This document shows, piece by piece, positions 1 to 12,000 of a stretch of 64,000 bases of DNA; the stretch's first letter is position 1, and the number at the start of each line of letters is the position of its first letter. The stretch covers positions 25,457,079 through 25,521,078 of the forward strand of contig CM049307.1 in assembly GCA_026874595.1 (NCBI GenBank), given 5' to 3'. A program made the position numbers and the translations under genes. This stretch comes from Sipunculus nudus (taxonomy: Eukaryota; Annelida; Sipuncula; Golfingiida; Sipunculidae). A model generated the notes under the pieces. That model worked only from the letters and a program-made list of their open reading frames with translations. It ran no database searches and was not told where the DNA came from.

Positions 1-18
1 TTGATTTTTCTTTTCCAG

Positions 19-96
19 GTTACTTGATGTTGGGTTTGAAGATTTTATCAGAGTTGGGAGTATTAAGAAGATAGCAAAGCCTGTGCTTCCATACAG
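19..96 (+). CDS. ZGRF1: ZGRF1 exon (first in window), helicase 1A region
   Basis: The exon opens after the acceptor TTTTCCAG and ends at a GTTGGT donor in phase 2. It encodes LLDVGFEDFIRVGSIKKIA, a segment characteristic of ZGRF1 between helicase motif Ia and motif II. It is the most 5' exon visible; the gene continues leftward. Confidence 0.8.
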
Positions 97-3000
97 GTTG
101 GTATTGTTGACAAATACGTAATTGTCTCTTTCTGTGACTGTTTTATTTGGCCATAGAATGTATTAAGCACATTAGATACAATAAAAATTCTTTGGATCTC
201 AGTCTGAATTTACCAGATAATGACAGGAACAAACAAATAGACAAAAATACATTGTTGGTACAAACTGAGAAAAAATTGAGATCAGGCAGGTAAGAAGGCC
301 ACATGCACACTGAGGGGGCAGGGATGGCTGTAAAATATCACATTAAATGTCCAGTGTTAGTTAATAAATCATGTATAACTTTCACTACATTTGCAAATGT
401 GTGTGCTATGGCTACACTTCTGAGACTTTACAGGATGTCATTCATGTGGTGAGTCATTCTGCACTTACATTTGAATCTGCCGAATGTTTGACTTGCTTTT
501 GCTCTCTTGCTTTCAAGATATTTCTTTGAAGACAATATGTCCAAAAATATATGATGTTATTCAAGTTTACAGGTTTACTTTGCAGTTTTTAATGATAATA
601 ATAATATTTATTTATTCTTATAATGCACACATATCCAGAATGCAAGAGACCTGCTCAAGGCGCATAACAATAAAAAATATAAATCTTTCTCCATATGTAA
701 ATAATTAACTCCTAGGTTCACAAAGACGCATGTACTTATTACTTGATCTCAATGCATGAGGTGTAAAATGTAACTGGAGCAATTCTGTGACATAAAGAGG
801 TGCTTTCTCATTGAGAGCCTTATATGTAAGCAGCAGTATTTTATATCTAATACGAAATTCTACAGGTAACAAGTGCAACTCGAACAAGATGGGTGATATA
901 TGATTACGTTTTGGACATCTGGATACAATGCGAGCTGTCTGAATTTGAATTCTTTACAGGTACCAATAGTAATACAAGGATTAACAACTTTCTGTAACTG
1001 CTTAGCTGAACCCATAATAATCATCTCAGTTTCGTCACCGTTGAGTTTAAGCTTGTTTTGTATCATCCAATGTTGAATATGGTTCACACATTTCTCAGTT
1101 TTTTCCCCAAGTATAGTCCAGATCAGGTCCAGTCCAGGTGAGCATGATGTGTACAACTGTGTACCATCTGCATACAGAACATAATTTAAGCCATATTCTC
1201 TTATGAGATTACAAAGGGATTTCATATACATAGTAAAAAGAATAGGCCTTAAGACAGAACCTTGAGGTACATCATATTTTAAAACTGATCCATCCGAAAC
1301 ACTTTCTCCAATGACAACTGACTGTGTCCTACATTGAGGTACGCCTTATTCCAGGCTAGAGCTAAATCTTTAATACCATACATATCTGACAAACTTGAAA
1401 CAAGAAGCTGGTGATCAATTGTATTAAAGGCAGCTGACAAATCAAGCAGGATCAAAATTGTGACTTGTTGTCTGTCAAAACTTCTCAGAATATTGTTTTA
1501 AACACGCAACAGAGCTGTTTCAGTAGAAGAACCTATACGATAAGCCGACTGCATTGGCTCTTCCAGATTATTCATTTTAATGTAAGAAACATGTTGTGCT
1601 ACAACTCTTTCTTCTACCTTAGAAACAAATAATAAATTGCTGACTGGTCTATAGTTCTTGAGACATTCAGCATCTAAAGATTTTTTTTTTAACAGTGGTG
1701 TTACCAAAGCCTCCTTCATATTCAATAAAACACTACCAGACACCATTGATTTATGAACAATTTTTGTGATGATTGGTGACAGTACAACATGTAATTTCTT
1801 CACCAACCAAGTTGGAATGGGTCAAGTTGACATGATTTATTTGCCAACTTACAAATAATCATCCTAACTTCTTCTTCAGTTTTATATCTTTATTCAAGAG
1901 TTCCAAAACTTTTTTTTAGTCTTTTGTCATAGATGAAGCAGAAAGGTACTTTATGCCTCATGTGAATGATATACAAAAATATGTTTTACTGGAAAAAATT
2001 TTAAAAAATGATTGGAAAATAAAAGCTGGTAACCACAGGAAGTTTTGTTAAAGCTGCCCAACCAGCAATGAAGCATATTGAGTTAACATGAAAAATAGCT
2101 CCATCCCTTTAAAATAAATCTGTACCTGCCAAAATATTGCCTTGAAACCATGTGCATACTCCTGTAAAAGTGTTAAAAACAGTGAACCAGGCGATATGGC
2201 ATGTGTCAACATAAAGATATTGCGTTGGGCCGTGTTCTTCACGGAGCCACAACACGTGCCAATCAGGAGATGCCCTGACTGACTAGGCCCAAAAAATGTA
2301 ATACATGTTCCCGCTGGCTGAAACACTGCTCGATGCCCCTCTTAATTTTGACCTCTCAAGTCACACGGCCTTGTTATGGTAAATAGACTGTGTTTACCAA
2401 CTCCAAGGGCTATAACAAGGTGTTAAACAGTTGTATGAAAGGAAATGAGACTGTGTTGTGGGATGGTTTTGCTGGGTTATGTTTTTATAAAGCAAAACTG
2501 AACTGATAGTGTGAAAGAAAAGAAATAATATGGCTCCTGATTATGTCCCTTTAAGATTCATTCTATCTCTCTCAAATCAGGCTTTTATATGGTTGTAATA
2601 ATGAGTTAAACCTTTGTGGTCTGTTGATATATCATTTCAGTGTTCATGCCACTGGATCAGACAATCTGGAATTAAAGGAACTTCAAGAGATTCTAAAATC
2701 TAACATCACACCTGCAGAGAAACAGTAAGAAACAGCCCTAATACTTTCTTTAATTTACACACAAGTCAGTTGTTTTGTATTTCTCTATAGATATCTGTTG
2801 AATTTTCTAATTTTCTAATTAACATTTGACTAGTGTTATGGGGTGACATAAAGGTGGACTGAACTGTCTCGCTAGTGAAGCTTGCTTTGCTAGTGAAGGG
2901 GTTGGTAGACCAGACTTGTGTGCCACCGTTATGGGTTCGAATCCCAGATTGGCCCAGAATTTTCCCCTAAAAATTTGTCTTCGTAACAAAATGGGGGCTC

Positions 3001-6000
3001 GTCCAACGTGACAGTTAACTTTGTGGCCCAGGGAATAAGCTCACCAAAGTGTGACTTATGGGATAATTAGTCTTGTTCTGATAGAAGAACGCTCGTAAGA
3101 GAGGGTGTGACTGGGTGACATAAAAGCGGACCAAACTGTCTCGCTTGTGAAGCTTGCTTTTCTAGCGAAGTGGTTGGAATGCCGGACATGTGCGCCACCG
3201 ACATGGGTTCAAATCCCGGATCAGCCCAGAATTTTCCCCTGAATAATTTGTCTTTGTAACACTAGTTAATCTTTCACATATTACTCTTCAGTGTGTTTTC
3301 TGAAGCTCAGTAATTATCATTCACAACAGTGATTAATGCATTTATTATTTATTATCTGATAAATTATTTTTAGCTCAGCTGACTATAAGTCATCTGAGCT
3401 ATAGTCGTGGTCCATTGTCCGTCGTCCGTCCGTCTGTCTGTCGTGCCGTCTGTCCGTTCGTCTGTCCGTCTGGATGTCCGTCCATAAGACTGGCACGTTT
3501 CGACACCGTTTGACCTTAGAATCTGAAATTTGGCATACAGTTAGATGTCCCCAAAATCTCCTACCATGCCAAAAATTGTGTCAATATGACTTTGTTCCTT
3601 CGAGATATTAAGGAAAAACCTCAATTTTTAATTAGAAATCTATTTTCACACTTCAGGACTGCCTAATATCAAAACCACTCATCTGGTTTTCTTCATTTTT
3701 ACCATAAATATTCCTCTATATGGTTCCTATGTACATGCCAGAAATTAAGTCAGTATTATTTAATTTAAAAAAAATATGGGCCCAAATATAATGGACTTTG
3801 TAAAAAAAGGAAAGATATTTTGTCACTTAAGACCAAAAGTGTTAAAGGTAGGAATTTTTTTTTCAGTAATACTACTTTAAATAATCAAAATTGAATTGTA
3901 TACCAAAATTAGATCAGAATCTGTTAAATTTTTTTAAATATTGGCAAAAATATAAAATTGGTACCTTAATTTTTGCCCAAGTTTGACCATGGCACGTTTT
4001 TTTCCTGTAACTGCTGTGGATTTAATTTTCAAAGCATGTTTTTGTTACCATTTCAACTGTTAAAACAAAAAATTTGAAACCAGTTGATCAAAAACTGTAG
4101 ATTTTATTCAAGTTTTAAAGCACCATGTCATATATTGTTTACACCAAGCTAGTGTTATGCAGTTTACCAGAGCTCAGCTCCCCAGCTTCAGCTCTTAGTT
4201 CCTTAAATTTTGCATACAGTTAGATGTCCCCCAAATCCTCTACCATACTAAAAGTTTGGTCACTAGGACTGCATTCCTTCGAGATATTAAGAAAAAACTT
4301 CATTTTTCCATTAAAACCCCATTGTTACACTTTAAGATTGCCTAATATCAAAACCACTGATCTGACTTTGATAATATATAATATACATATTTTTCTATAC
4401 ATTCGCTATGCATATGCCAGAAATGATGTCAGTATCGTGTAATTGTTTTAAGTTCTAGGCCCAACCATAATGCACTTTGTAAAAAATCAAGAAATATATT
4501 TACTCTCTTAACATGAAAATTGCTGAAGGTAGACATTTTTTGCCAGGGATATAACATTATTTAATCAAGATTCAATTGTATTCCCAAAATTAGTTCTGAA
4601 TTTTTCAAATTTTATAAGTTATTAGCATAAATATAAAATCAGTACCTTAAAGTTTGCCCAACTTTGGCCATGGCATGTTTTTTCCCTGTAAGCACTGTTG
4701 ATTCAATTTTCATATCTTGCACTGGTAAGGATTTAAGCTTCTAAATTCTGAAGTTATAAAAGGAATTGGTCAAAAACTAGCTTTTATGAAAGTTTTTATG
4801 AGACCATATCACACCTTGGCTGTACTGAAGCCCCTCTTTTATGTCCCCACATTGACCTTTCAGGCCAATTATGCATGCTTGAAGCGAGGCACTCTGCAGC
4901 CAGCCAGCTCTTGGGTGGCTTCAACTGGATCTAACTGTCCAACCCCCTCCACTAGTATTTGTTTAGGCCATAAACATAACAATAAACTTTTTTTTTAATA
5001 TTTGGTTTATGATAAGAACTTAAAAAAATAAATGGAAAAGGAATTTATAGTTAATGAGTTACAGGGGATTATCTTGCAATTACTGATCATTTATGGATCT
5101 TCCATGGATGGCCAAAATTGTATTTCAAATAACACCATGCAGTCACCATTGGGTATTTTTCATTTCAACCATAAAAATGAAAAATAAATAATTAAAATAA
5201 ATTGTTGTTTACTATTAGGCATTATATGAAGCAAGATAATGATAGACAAGGATGCAGTTGATTATATTAAATTAATCTAAATTTCCAGGTCTTTTCCAGG
5301 TCTTTAACTTGTTGGTTTATATTTATTACAAAATTAAAATAATAAATAAATATGTCAAAAATTTAAAATATTACTCAGACAAGTGTTCATTAAAGATTTT
5401 AATTTGTTTGACTTATAACTCATGGTTGTATTAGTTGTTACATGAGACTGGCTAAATAATCAAAATTTATATTGTTGGTCCTTTATTTCAGTTCATAAAA
5501 TTAAACATTCCCAACTCCAGTTTGCTCCTGGTATGATATATTGGGTGTTTTGATCCTTGGATTAATTTTAACACATGTATTAGTTTTATAACTGAGAATA
5601 CTTTTCTTTTTTTCCTGATACCATTTAAAAAAATATAAATATTCAAATTTTTCCTGTTAGTGCTGTGGATATAATTTTCACAGCATGTACACATTAACAT
5701 TTCATCTGTTAAAATCTGAAATTTGAAACCAATTGATCAAAAACTTTAGATTTTATTCAAGTTTCCAGGTACAATGTCTTCATTGTTTGCATCAGATCAG
5801 TATAAATGCAGTGTACTGGGCAGTTACATAACACCTTCAGGTCTGACCTACTGCCACTGTGAGTGTCTGGGTCAGGCTGGGTCAGGCAGTAATTACCAGA
5901 GAGCCTCTCTTTCTCTCTCTCTCTGGCAGTCTAGGTCTCTCTTTCTCTCTCTTTCTCTCCTCTGCTTTTTCTCTTTCTTTCTCCATCTTTCTTTCTCTCT

Positions 6001-6046
<46 letters not shown>

Positions 6047-9000
6047 AATTGCCTCCCTTGCTCCCTCCATCCCATTCTGTTGACAGGTACTATAAACTAG
6101 ATACATTAGCTATAAATGTTGATGCAATTTAGAAATGTGAATCAACTGAAATATTCACAATCACATGTATGTTATACTGTAAATTTATAGTAACATTCGG
6201 AAACTTGGATTAAAATTATGTAATGAAAAAAAGGAATAAATGCAAATATTGTTAATTTTTTCTTGGCTCAGTAGAATGGGGAAAAAAATTATTTGCTTTG
6301 TTTCTCCATCTTTCTTTCTGTTTTAAATATTTAATGTTCATGAATAAACTTTTTTTTTATAAGCACTGTTGAATTAAATTTCATATCCTGTATGTATATG
6401 CAAGGGTGTTGTAACTCTCACCATCCCCTTCTTCATCCCACTGAGGCTTTGCTCCTTGGCACTGTGAACAATAGTTCTATGGCTATAGCATAAAATTTAA
6501 TAATTAAAGAAAATATCTACAGAGAGACAGAGGCATTGTAACTCTGATCATAACACAACACCCCTCCCCCCCCCCCCCCCCCCATCAAGTCATTGCACCT
6601 GTGGAATGAGGACGTTATGGCAACTGTATACATATCATAAAATTGATAAAAAAGGTTTACCAAATAAATTGGATCTCATCAGACAAATGTGTAAACTGTT
6701 GAACTGTCAACAGCTTATCAAAAAGGTAACCAATGGAAAGGCATGGTCAGGTCTCAAATATTATTTGCAACATTTTCTTCAATCATATAAACCAACCATG
6801 GCCCAGATTACCTCTTCCTCTCAAACATTATCTACATTTCATCATATTTTTAAGATTTTAACCTTCCAGGTGGTTCAGTACTGTTGACCATTTGTCCATA
6901 GGTACGTATGTACATACCAGAAATTATGTCAATATTGTGTAATATGTAGACGTGAGGGGCATCAAAATAATGCACCTTGTCAAGACCGATCTTGTCAAGA
7001 TATTATGTCATACAGTCACAAATTCATAAATCCCCTCATCAACAAAGTTAATCATAACCTTTTATCTGTCAAATTGAACTCTTGCAGTTTTCCATACACT
7101 ATAGATCCTTCAACAAATAGCCTTATCATCATTATACCACTGCTTAGCATACTGTCATTGCATTCATATTTGCTCAAATAAATTGCTTTATCTACTCAAT
7201 ATAGTATCACAATGGTGATACATTTATAGTCCAATCAGGATCAGCTGAGCGCCGTGACCCATGGGTCCCTTGTTTAATTGTGAATAGTGATCAGTTTCCC
7301 TTCCTCAGGCATGTCAATACATTCATTTGACTTGTATTACAATGTCAATATTTTTATAGCAGTGAAGGATTACATCTTTGCACATAATGCCCTTAAATTA
7401 TTCTTCATTATAGACATGTGAGGAGAAGCATTGAAAGACATAAGAAAGGAGAAAATAAAAGGGTAAGAAGGTGATATTTCAATATGTTTGATTAAGCAGT
7501 TGCACATTGTCTTATTCAGACTTTGACTGCATGATTCAGTATAAAATTTAAAATTTTTAAAGTTTATGGTAATTATGTGGCCATAAAGTTTATAATTATT
7601 ATTATCTCATATATCAAAGTTCTACAATTGCAGTCAAAATTGGCTGTGTGTGAGGTAGGTCACCATTCATGCGTTGTCAATTTCTAGGAGTGGACAGGGA
7701 GGACCTGTCATATTACAGTCAGTCAGGACATGTTTGTGGGTTTGTATTTGGCCACATGGACAATGTTTATCATTTATCAGTGTAATCAGACTTATCTTGT
7801 GACATAAACCTTTCCTGCCTGGTATAATATGCTGTACCGTAAAATCTCCACTTAAAACCGCGGTTTAATCAAGAAATTCAAAATCTTGAAATCAGGTTGA
7901 TTTCCTGAAAGCACTGTGCGGTTTTTACTAGAAGGGTTTCCTGAATATCTTCCTGACAGGCATCGTTTTTGGGCCGGCGCGTGAGCGATAATATTGCAAC
8001 TTTCAGAGGCTGTTCTTAGCATGCATGGGAGCCGTGTGTAAATGTATTATTTACGATTATTTGTTATTTATAAATTAATTATTGCTGATTAGTTTTCGTG
8101 TGATATATAACTTGTTATAAAATCTTGGTAATTGTCACCAAATAATACGTTTAAAACAACCGTGCTGTTACACACAGCAGTCCACTTCGTTGGGCATGGT
8201 CAAGCAAAATTGAAATAAAAGCCTACTTTAAACCCATTTGCGGCATTAGCAATGATTATTTGTTTAAAACGTAAAATGAATAAAAAGCTGACATCGTAAA
8301 GAGTCACACAATGGCAGACAATCGTTTTAAAATCAAGTTTGAGTACCGCCATGTGCTGAAACACCTCGGTATTCTGCTAAGAATATTTTGAACAGCTGTA
8401 CGCTGTGGGTGGTAAATAGAACAGCCACCTATTTCGTCCCAGCGTGCCTTGCGCGAACACTGCCTTGACAAAATGGCTCTCCACACGGAAACTTTCTTCA
8501 GGAAAAAAACTTGCTAACCCGGACTGGCCACTTTAATTTCACCTTAAAATCACTCGTTTTCAAGCGTCATGTTTCCTATACGTGCGTATCTCGAAAAGGT
8601 AACTTCAGTTACTTTGATATTTAGTTAAGTTGACCAGCGATGTTTTCAACGCACCAGCAAATTGTGACATGGAGCGATGTGAACGTACGATGTGACGAAG
8701 ATAATGCCGAAGTAACCGGTATGAAACTGATTTGAATCTTCCAAGTTATTCCAGAAAATGGAATTTTCATCAAAAATTAAGATTTCAAAATATTACTTTT
8801 AGAATTAAAATATACAGTGACTTGAAATAGATCAGCAGAATATTTTTTCCAAAATATAATGACAAATCAGTAGCAAACAAGAATACGGCTCGGAATATAA
8901 AATCTGTATAAACAGGCAGAGGTTCAACGGCCCTTACGTCTTCCCAAACTTCATGCTTGAGTGACCCTGCAAAAAAGTGTTATGATGTGTTTAAACAAAA

Positions 9001-12000
9001 TGCCCAAGGAATTTTTAAAGTGGACAGGAATGGCCGAGTCGCAACCTACACGTGTTCATTTCTAGATGATTGTTCGATTGTGTCTTTTGTCAATCATTCC
9101 GTAGCGAAAGTTGGTGCGGTTTTAAAGGGGGGTTCTTAGTATTTGAGCCCCTCGCGGTGTCTCGCCTGGAATTTCAGCCAAGTCTGGGTGCGGTTTTAAT
9201 CGGAAGTGCGGTTTTAAGTGGAGATTTTACGGTACTTTGCTTTAAAGTTCTAATTGGTTTACAAATAATTCTGGCAAAATGACCCACAAATTTCACTTCA
9301 GTAAATGCTTTTCACAGACAGTTTATTAGAATATCATAAAACTGTTCACAGATTTAGAATTTTCTGAGAGTACTGGATACAGCCATTGACACTGGGAGTG
9401 TGCTTGTATAAACATGAAATTTTTAGCTTTAAGTATTAGATAATGACAGTGTATTTCAATGTTACTTATATTTCTTTTTGTATTACAGAAGCTTGGCAGA
9501 GTCAGGGTGGTGGGTGTTACCTGTGCTGCCTGTACTTTTCATTGCCTTAAGGATTTTAAATTTTCTGTAAGTGTTACACCTTTCCAAACTGTTAAAATGT
9601 TTATGGCAATAACTTGCCATGAACATGTTAATCATATGAAAGTTTTTGTGTCTTTCAGTTTAATTTATGTTTATTAGTTGGGCCTTAACTGTATTGTCAC
9701 ACTGTTTTTCAACTGTATGATTATCATAGAATTTTTAAATCAGTAGACTTTATGGTTATGATTGCTTTCCTGTTTTCTCTTAAGGTTTGTAGAAAAGCTG
9801 TCTTAAAAAAAAATTAGCCTTTTATGTTATGTAGGCAGATGAAGAGTGAAATTAGCTACCTCTTAATGGAAGTTTTAATGACATATATTGCCCATATTGC
9901 AAAAGCTTTATAACATTGTTTTATTACTCTTACTATTAATATTAATATTAATGAATCATGATATTAAAACTAGTTTAAATCCAAGCCTTATATGAGTGAA
10001 AACAGCTTCTTAGACCCTGTGTTAGTATAAACTTGCTTTAGGTTAAATCTTTCTGAAGCATAAAGGCAATGATAACCTGAGAATATTCATATTTTGTACA
10101 AGCGTTGACATGGATAATAACAAATAAGAATCAATCTCCCTAAACAGGTAACAAAAATGCCTGCATACCCAGTGACTATATCTTCAGTCTCAGTGTGGAT
10201 ATATTTATTAATACTTTTTATGGCTGGGAGATTTTTTACAGTACTGTTGATATTCTAAAATGTGTGTTCAACCAGGTGGTTTTGCTAGATGAATGCAGCC
10301 AGATGACTGAACCAGCATCGCTGCTTCCCATCGCTAGGTTTCAGGCCAGGAACCTGGTTCTAGTCGGAGACCCTAAGGTAGGCATTAAGTGACAGGTTCA
10401 TTGATTTTCACTCTGCTACTACAGGTAGTATTAATTATGATATATCTAAATTTAAACTTATTCCTGGCTAATTGGAATTTTAGCCTACTTTGGCCAAACT
10501 TCACTTTGTAAGTGATAAATATATATGTTTGATGATAAAAAAACAGGTGAAGTTAAGTTTAACGAATGGCACTACCTACTAGTGGTAGGAATTGGTTGTA
10601 GAATCATATTTGATGATTGAAAGATAAAGATTGACTGATGATCAGTGATTAATTGTTTTTTATTCACCAACTACCTCACTTTGAAATATGCTGCATAGAA
10701 TTATACCTAAAAAATTTTGACTGAGTTAAAGTGTTCATCCTGTTGAAAGGTCAAGGTGATGGTTGGGTTGGTGACACTTATTCATTGCCCAATTGTTAAT
10801 GCTCTTTGCCATTATGTGCCCCTTCTTTCTATATCTCTGACAGAAGTATAATATTTCATTGGAATAATGTGACTTCTTAGATGTGCATACATAATCATTT
10901 GTAATTGATTATGCAAAAATGGAACCAATTTAATCATTATGAAAGAAAACAACCAATCATTGATGTAATCAGTTAATTGGCATTACACAGCTTCCTACAC
11001 TTTAAGAATCAGCAGCTTCTGTATAAAAACTTAGTCTTAAAATGTTCTATTTTTTTGTTATGGTAATTTCAGCAACTCGACCCAACCATCCAGGGATCTG
11101 AGGCAGCTCATGACAGTGGGTTAGAGCAAACTATGTTTGATAGGCTCACTAAAATGGCAAGTAGTTTGTTCATATATGAAAATGTGAATGTGAATGAATA
11201 CCTTCATTGGGTTTAAATAAAAATAATTCCTTGCAGTGTGTATATGGGAACACGCAGTGTGTAAATGTGTATGTTGTATGCACTAAAGAAACATGTACAT
11301 AGCTGTGTAAGGATGTTCTTAGTTATCAGTATATTAAATCAAATTGTACAGTGTTTATGAAAAATTGTAAAATCTATCTGATTGTCATTTGAATCAAAGA
11401 ATAATGTTGTACAGTCCTAAGAAATATAGCTGTCATGTTAGACATGTTAAAAATCTGTAAAATAACATTTACTTGGAATGAGTTAAGTGTCAGTGAACCT
11501 TGTATTTTGTCACAGGGTATGAATCCTGTAATGCTGAGAACTCAGTACCGATGTCACCCTGTCATCAGTGCCATGGCCAACAAACTCTTCTACTGCGGGC
11601 AGCTATTTGACGGGGTTACAAGTCAGGACAGGCCTCCTGTAGTGGTAATAACAAACTAATGCCAAGTGTATCTGAGCAGTTCTTACTTACAGTGTCCTGT
11701 ATATGTAGGCACCAACACTGACCAGATGGTATATTTGTAATCTAACTTATTAAGGTTTTGTTACCCATTTAGAGAGAACTTACTACATTAATTAATTAAT
11801 CATCATTTGTTTTATGAAATTTGACAGTGTAAGATTATAACTTATTTAACACCAGGAATTTAGAAAATTATGTAGAAAAAGACAAAACATTATTTTCACT
11901 GATGCACTGATTGTGCATAATGTTTTAACTAATTTAAATTATCTGGTTTTCAGTGAATGTCTCTTTTATCAGTACATGGGGCTGTATGCAAATATAAAAT

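Larger units (their letters stand above)
3371..7275 (+). mobile_element. GACCCATGGGTC-family element A, with nested insert
   Basis: It begins TAGCTCAGCTGACTATAAGT with a CCGTC-rich pyrimidine tract and ends CAGCTGAGCGCCGTGACCCA followed by TGGGTCCCTTG. GCTCAGCTGA occurs in inverted orientation at the two ends. Internal units recur (TTAGATGTCC at 3541 and 4220, 679 bp apart, and more tail-like units to 5760). A CT microsatellite, a C run and another dispersed repeat (about 5060-5345) lie inside. There is no coding capacity, so it is non-autonomous. Confidence 0.65.

Noticed and set aside
2881-2960. Functional tRNA gene
   Set aside because: Box A and B are present but the acceptor and anticodon stems do not close; the SINE explanation fits better.
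5774-6106. Ser/Leu-rich and Arg/Glu-rich ORFs
   Set aside because: They are translations of the CT microsatellite on both strands.
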